A stretch of 64,000 nucleotides of DNA, from positions 1-64,000 of the forward strand of contig NZ_JBHTLQ010000008.1 in assembly GCF_042679085.1 (NCBI RefSeq). The letters run 5' to 3'. The stretch's first letter is position 1; each line of letters starts with the position of its first letter. Shown one piece after another: positions 59,961-64,000 of this stretch. The position numbers and the translations under genes are program-made. Below the pieces are notes generated by a model that saw nothing but the letters and a program-made list of their open reading frames with translations, searched no databases and was not told the origin of the DNA. The stretch comes from Phenylobacterium conjunctum. GTDB taxonomy: Bacteria; Pseudomonadota; Alphaproteobacteria; Caulobacterales; Caulobacteraceae.

Positions 59961-60069
59961 GGGGTTCGCAGGCTGGGAGAGTCATCCCAAAGAGGGGCCC
60001 GACCTTGACATTCGGCGCCCCTCATGCGCCCTTCCGCGCCTTGATTTTTCCGAGCCTTAGCGACTCCCG

Positions 60070-61899
60070 ATGCACGCCTACCGCACCCATACCTGCGGCG
60101 CCCTGCGCGCCGCCGACACCGGCCAGCCGGTCCGTCTGTCCGGCTGGATCCACCGCAAGCGCGACCATGGCGGCCTGGTCTTCATCGACCTGCGCGACCA
60201 TTACGGCCTGACCCAGCTGGTTTTTGCGCCGGAAACGCCCGGCTTCAGCACGGTCGAGCGCCTGCGCGCCGAGAGCGTGATCCGCATCGACGGCGAGGTG
60301 GTCGCCCGCACGCCGGAGACCGTGAACCCCAACCTGCCCACCGGTGAGGTCGAGGTCCGCGTGAAGGCGGTCGAGGTGCTGTCGGAAGCCGCCGAGCTGC
60401 CGCTGCCGGTGTTCGGCGAGCCCGACTATCCGGAAGAGATCCGGCTGAAGCACCGCTATCTCGACCTGCGCCGCGAGACCCTGCACCGGAACATCGTGCT
60501 GCGGTCCAAGGTCATCCACTCGATCCGCAACCGCATGATCGACCAGGGGTTCCTGGAGTACCAGACGCCGATCCTGACGGCCTCGTCGCCGGAAGGCGCG
60601 CGCGACTTCCTGGTGCCCTCGCGCCTGCACCCGACCAAGTTCTATGCGCTGCCCCAGGCGCCCCAGCAGTTCAAGCAGCTGCTGATGGTCTCGGGCTTCG
60701 ACCGCTACTTCCAGATCGCGCCCTGTTTCCGTGACGAGGACCTGCGCGCCGACCGCAGTCTCGAATTCTACCAGCTCGACGTCGAGATGAGCTTCGTGAC
60801 GCAAGAGGACGTGTTCGCGGCTATCGAGCCTGTCATGCACGGCGTCTTCAACGAGTTCGGCGGCGGCAAGCGCGTCTCGCCCATCGATCAGCCGATGAGC
60901 TACCAGGACGACTTCGGCAAGACGATCGAGCACAAGGGCTTCGAGCGCCTGACCTATATGCAGTCGATGTCGCGCTACGGCACCGACAAGCCGGACCTGC
61001 GCAATCCGATCGTGATGCAGGACGTCTCGGACCACTTCCGCGGCGGCGGCTTCGGCCTGTTCGCCCGCATCCTGGAAGACGCCAAGAACGCCGTGTGGGG
61101 CGTGCCCGCGCCGGGCGCCGGCTCCAGAGCCTTCTGCGACCGCATGAACTCCTGGGCCCAGGGCGAAGGCCAGCCGGGTCTGGGCTACATCTTCTGGTCC
61201 GAGGACCAGGGCGGCTGGGGTGGCCCCATCGCCAAGAACCTCGGCCCCGAGAAGACCGACGCGGTCATGGGCCAGCTGGGCCTGGGCAAGGGCGACGCCG
61301 CCTTCTTCGTGGCGGGCGATCCCAAGGTGTTCGTCAAGTTCGCCGGCGCGGCCCGCACCAAGGTCGGGACCGACCTGAAGCTGGTGGACGAGGATCAGTT
61401 CCGGTTCTGCTGGATCGTCGACTTCCCGATGTTCGAGTGGAGCGAGGAAGAGAAGAAGGTCGACTTCTCTCACAACCCGTTCTCCATGCCCCAGGGCGGC
61501 CTGGACGCGCTCCTGAACCAGGATCCGCTGACCATCCGCGCCTTCCAGTACGACATCGTCTGCAACGGCTACGAGCTGTGCTCGGGCGCGATCCGGAACC
61601 ACCTGCCGGAGGTGATGGTCAAGGCCTTCGAGATCGCGGGCTACGGCGCCAACGTCGTCGAGGAACAGTTCGGCGGCATGCTGAACGCCTTCCGCCACGG
61701 CGCGCCGCCCCACGGCGGCCTGGCGCCCGGCATCGACCGGATCGTCATGCTGCTGGCCGGCGAGACCGCCATCCGCGAAGTGATCGCCTTCCCGCTGAAC
61801 CAGCAGGGCCAGGACCTGCTGATGAACGCGCCGTCGGAAGTGACCGAAAAGCAGCTCAAGGAGCTGCACATCCGCACCGCCCCGCCGATCAAGGTCTGA
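60070..61899 (+). CDS. aspS: Aspartyl-tRNA synthetase
   Basis: A 609-residue class IIb synthetase of the long bacterial type. The N-terminal anticodon-binding OB fold begins RTHTCGALRAADTGQPVRLS and GGLVFIDLRDHYGLTQLVF. Motif 2 is FQIAPCFRDEDLRADRSLEF with YQLDVEMSF, the GAD insertion domain sits in the middle (residues about 290-420), and motif 3 is GLAPGIDRIVMLLAGETAIR. The 109 bases upstream hold GAGGGGC/GCCCCTC (59992-59998 and 60017-60023), a possible leader hairpin. Alphaproteobacterial enzymes are often non-discriminating; sequence alone does not settle it. Confidence 0.97.
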   Translation: MHAYRTHTCGALRAADTGQPVRLSGWIHRKRDHGGLVFIDLRDHYGLTQLVFAPETPGFSTVERLRAESVIRIDGEVVARTPETVNPNLPTGEVEVRVKAVEVLSEAAELPLPVFGEPDYPEEIRLKHRYLDLRRETLHRNIVLRSKVIHSIRNRMIDQGFLEYQTPILTASSPEGARDFLVPSRLHPTKFYALPQAPQQFKQLLMVSGFDRYFQIAPCFRDEDLRADRSLEFYQLDVEMSFVTQEDVFAAIEPVMHGVFNEFGGGKRVSPIDQPMSYQDDFGKTIEHKGFERLTYMQSMSRYGTDKPDLRNPIVMQDVSDHFRGGGFGLFARILEDAKNAVWGVPAPGAGSRAFCDRMNSWAQGEGQPGLGYIFWSEDQGGWGGPIAKNLGPEKTDAVMGQLGLGKGDAAFFVAGDPKVFVKFAGAARTKVGTDLKLVDEDQFRFCWIVDFPMFEWSEEEKKVDFSHNPFSMPQGGLDALLNQDPLTIRAFQYDIVCNGYELCSGAIRNHLPEVMVKAFEIAGYGANVVEEQFGGMLNAFRHGAPPHGGLAPGIDRIVMLLAGETAIREVIAFPLNQQGQDLLMNAPSEVTEKQLKELHIRTAPPIKV

Positions 61900-61941
61900 T
61901 CGGCGGTCTGAGGCGAAGGAGGGGCTGGGCCTCTCCTCCAG

Positions 61942-62072
61942 ACCGTCATGGCCGGGCTTGTCCCGGCCACCCATACGCGCCTCAGGTTCAGGCCTGGCCG
62001 CGGTGGCGCAGTCGCGTCCTAACCGCTGGCGCGGAGTTCATGGGTGGCCGGGACAAGCCCGGCCATGACGGT
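61942..62072. repeat. Intergenic element with perfect 33-bp terminal inverted repeats, family B
   Basis: The left end ACCGTCATGGCCGGGCTTGT... (61942-61974) is exactly complementary to the right end (62040-62072). Each arm contains its own small palindrome TGGCCGGG/CCCGGCCA. The 65-base centre shows no coding potential. The element fills the gap between aspS and the convergent pentapeptide gene and could form a very stable hairpin on either strand. Confidence 0.85.
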
Positions 62073-62132
62073 ACGGGGTGAGCCTCACCGCATCGTGCAA
62101 CAGCCCCGCAAGGAAATCTGCGAAACTGCAGC

Positions 62133-63017
62133 TCAGTAGCGCGGCGGGGCCGGGGCTGCGGGCGGCGCGGGCGGGGCAGGGGCCCTGGGCGGGCGTACGA
62201 TGGTGATCCGGCCGCGGCAGGTCTTGGCCGTCAGGCCCGGCGGCAGGCGCGTCGAGGCGTCCGCGCAGGCGTTGTTCAGCTGGTCCTGCTCCAGGTTCCG
62301 CGCGCCCCTTAAGTCCACGCCATAGAGTTGGGCGTGGTTCAGGATCGTGTCGCGGAAGTCGGCGCCCGAAAACGTCCCGCTGGTCATCACGGCGGCGGTC
62401 AGGTCGGCGTCGCGGAAATCGGCCTGGGCGAAGTTGCCGCTGGTCATCACCGCGCCGCGCATCTGGGTGTCGCGGAAGCTGGCGTTGGACGCCCGAACCC
62501 GGACGAAGGTCGCCCCGGTCAGGATGGCGTCGTCAAAGCGCCCGCCGGTGATATTGGCGCCCTGGAAGTTCGCGCCCTCGGCGCGGGTGTCGCGCATGTC
62601 TACATTGGCCATGTGGGCCTGGCCGAACATGACGCCGGTCACCTGGGCGTCGCGGATGCGGGCGCTGGACAGGTTGGCGTTCTCGAAATTGGCCCCGACC
62701 ATCTGGGATTCCGACAGGTCGGCCCGGGCCAGATCGGCCTGGCTGAAATTGGCGCCCAGGAACCGCGCCTCGCGCAGGTCAGAGCCCACCAGGGCCGCGC
62801 CTTCGAAGTTCGCGCCCTCGAAATGCGCGCCGGTCAGCTTGCGGCCGGACAGCTCGCACCCGGCGCAGGAGCCGCCGAACGAGACCATCCGCGCCACTTC
62901 CTTGTCGCCCATCAAGGTGACGGCGTTGGCGGCGGCGGGCAGCAGCGCGGTGAGCGCGGCCAGGGCCGCCAGGGGGCGGGCGATGCGGGGCAGAAGCTGG
63001 GGTAAGCGACGAACCAT
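62133..63017 (-). CDS. Secreted pentapeptide-repeat protein 1
   Basis: A 294-residue protein with a signal peptide (IARPLAALAALTALLPAAANA-VT) and at least thirty A(D/N)LXX-type pentapeptides (ANFEGAALVGSDLREARFLG, ANFSQADLARADLSESQMVG), which fold into a right-handed quadrilateral beta-helix. A Cys pair (GGSCAGCELSG) precedes the repeats, and the end reads LNNACADASTRLPPGL followed by a Pro/Ala-rich tail. The start at 63017 has AGGGTAGG upstream. Function unknown; it is not of the Qnr cytoplasmic type. Adjacent to a second gene of the same plan. Confidence 0.9.
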   Translation of the reverse strand: MVRRLPQLLPRIARPLAALAALTALLPAAANAVTLMGDKEVARMVSFGGSCAGCELSGRKLTGAHFEGANFEGAALVGSDLREARFLGANFSQADLARADLSESQMVGANFENANLSSARIRDAQVTGVMFGQAHMANVDMRDTRAEGANFQGANITGGRFDDAILTGATFVRVRASNASFRDTQMRGAVMTSGNFAQADFRDADLTAAVMTSGTFSGADFRDTILNHAQLYGVDLRGARNLEQDQLNNACADASTRLPPGLTAKTCRGRITIVRPPRAPAPPAPPAAPAPPRY

Positions 63018-63079
63018 GAGCCTACCCTGTGCCCCGCACGGACCCTGAGGGCTACTTAAATCGCGGTAATTCTTGGCGT

Positions 63080-63565
63080 TTAGCACGCCGGGATTCGCAA
63101 CCCACGGGGGAGCTGGGTGCTCGCGTCGCCGCACGCCTGGTTGAGTTGGGCCTGGGACAGGCCCACGGCCCGGTCCATCTCGGCGCCTGAGAAATTGGTC
63201 CCCTCCAGCCGGGCGCCGGCGAAATTCGCGCCCTCCAGATAGGTTCCGACCAGGCTCGCATGGGTCAGGTCGGCGCCGGCGAAACTGGCCGAGGAAAACA
63301 CGGCCCCATAGGCGTTGACGTCGCGCAGATCGGTGCGGGCGAAGTTGGTGCGGTTCATCACCGACAGGGACAGGTCGGCCTGGCGCAGGCGGGCGCCGGC
63401 GAAGTTGCGGCCCTTGAGCTCCAGCCCGGCGAAGTCAGCCTGGAACAGGTTGCAGCCGGGGCAGCTCTGGCCACGGCGGGCAGAGGCGATCTGGCCGGCG
63501 TTCTGGGCGCTGGCCGCCGCGGGCACGGCCAGGGCGAGGATCAGGCTGGCGGTCAGAAGTCTCAT
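63080..63565 (-). CDS. Secreted pentapeptide-repeat protein 2
   Basis: A 161-residue shorter relative of the downstream gene. After the signal peptide (MRLLTASLILALAVPAAASA-QN) comes a Cys pair in GQSCPGCNLFQADFAGLELK, then about fourteen pentapeptides (ARLRQADLSLSVMNRTNFAR, TYLEGANFAGARLEGTNFSG), and the C-terminal LNQACGDASTQLPRGLRIPAC. The shared Cys pair and end motif show that the two genes belong to one family. The 62-base gap and same strand suggest one transcript. Confidence 0.88.
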   Translation of the reverse strand: MRLLTASLILALAVPAAASAQNAGQIASARRGQSCPGCNLFQADFAGLELKGRNFAGARLRQADLSLSVMNRTNFARTDLRDVNAYGAVFSSASFAGADLTHASLVGTYLEGANFAGARLEGTNFSGAEMDRAVGLSQAQLNQACGDASTQLPRGLRIPAC

Positions 63566-63666
63566 TTCGGCGCGGGGCTCCCGGCGGGTAGGTCTCCTGG
63601 ATAGGGCCAGCAAACTTAAGGCCAGGTGACCATGACCTGCTGCGCGGCCTCTGCTAGGCTTGGCCC

Positions 63667-63984
63667 ATGGCTGTTCGACCACCCCAGAGCCTGTCCGGCG
63701 GTTACCGGTTCGAGACCGGCGACAGCATCCTGGACGCCGAGCTGGCCGGCGAAAAAGCCCACGCCCTGGGGCGCATGGGCCGCGCCGCCGAAGCCGCGCT
63801 GGCCCGCCTGAATGATCCCGAAGCTGTCGAGGCCGAAGGCCGCGAGGCCCTGCTGAAGGCCGCGGCCCAGGCGGTCTGGGCCTGGTTCATCCAGCGCGAG
63901 TCCTGCGGCCTGCGCGACCACAAGGCCATCATCCGAGATTTCGGAATTCCGCGCGCGGTGCTGGTGCGGCTGGGCGCGCGGTAG
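63667..63984 (+). CDS. Small protein resembling DUF6665
   Basis: A 105-residue soluble protein: SILDAELAGEKAHALGRMGR and AAEAALARLNDPEAVEAEG form a helical stretch, then AAAQAVWAWFIQRESCGLRD and HKAIIRDFGIPRAVLVRLGA. This pattern recalls the alphaproteobacterial DUF6665 family, whose function is unknown; the family name is from memory and only moderately certain. Divergent from the pentapeptide gene; the window ends 16 bases later. Confidence 0.7.
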   Translation: MAVRPPQSLSGGYRFETGDSILDAELAGEKAHALGRMGRAAEAALARLNDPEAVEAEGREALLKAAAQAVWAWFIQRESCGLRDHKAIIRDFGIPRAVLVRLGAR

Positions 63985-64000
63985 CTACCCCGCCCGATCC

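Noticed and set aside
60022..61974. Open frame of 650 codons opposite aspS
   Set aside because: Antisense shadow; it even runs into the family B repeat, and no domain is recognisable.
61942..62072. Insertion sequence
   Set aside because: There is no transposase frame inside; at most a non-autonomous or REP-type element.

Overview
The window is GC-rich chromosomal DNA, and its gene content and order point to an alphaproteobacterium of the Caulobacteraceae (Caulobacter/Phenylobacterium type). The main indicators are a housekeeping backbone rpoZ-rel ... pyrE-pdxJ-acpS ... lepB-rnc-era-recO-metA-parC, a single bifunctional Rel, an hfsE/hfsF-like pair at the left edge (holdfast-type polysaccharide), and two promoters that fit the Caulobacter TTGMCGS/GCTANAWC type. 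The species is not identified. No prophage, plasmid, CRISPR or intact insertion sequence was seen.

Left part (1-18.4 kb): a truncated flippase and a sugar-phosphate transferase, tRNA-Ser(GCT), an aldo/keto reductase, a MarR regulator divergent from a UGT-like glycosyltransferase, a large secreted TPR-type protein, a DUF2189 membrane protein divergent from a GH2 beta-galactosidase across an FNR/FixK-like box, an orphan OppA-like lipoprotein, a KGG stress protein, an OmpR/EnvZ-type two-component pair, a metallo-beta-lactamase-fold hydrolase and an amino-acid permease with a clear intrinsic terminator.

Middle part (18.4-33 kb): helicase HrpB, two RNA methyltransferases, a TetR regulator, a membrane-anchored AraC-type regulator followed by a CPBP protease, a soluble lytic transglycosylase divergent from dapA, then smpB-GNAT, a family-5 uracil-DNA glycosylase with a NYN/PIN nuclease, folK, a HAD hydrolase and a 2H RNA ligase-like protein.

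Right part (33-64 kb): the housekeeping backbone, broken by two accessory blocks. The first (36-41.4 kb) is an arsenic operon, arsR-acr3-arsC plus a translationally coupled ATP-grasp-like gene of unknown function, followed by a TauD dioxygenase, an EamA exporter and a small secreted protein. The second (43.3-50.3 kb) holds a secreted Asp-rich protein, two exported peptidases, an aminotransferase and an amidohydrolase-like protein that seems to have lost its metal ligands. metA carries a leader resembling a short SAM-I-clan riboswitch. After parC come two tandem family-VIII-esterase-like genes with duplicated promoters, then aspS and two secreted pentapeptide-repeat proteins.

Three kinds of intergenic palindromic repeat are present. 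The features most worth following up are the fourth gene of the ars operon, the metA leader, the AraC/CPBP module with its direct repeats, and the ligand-less amidohydrolase.
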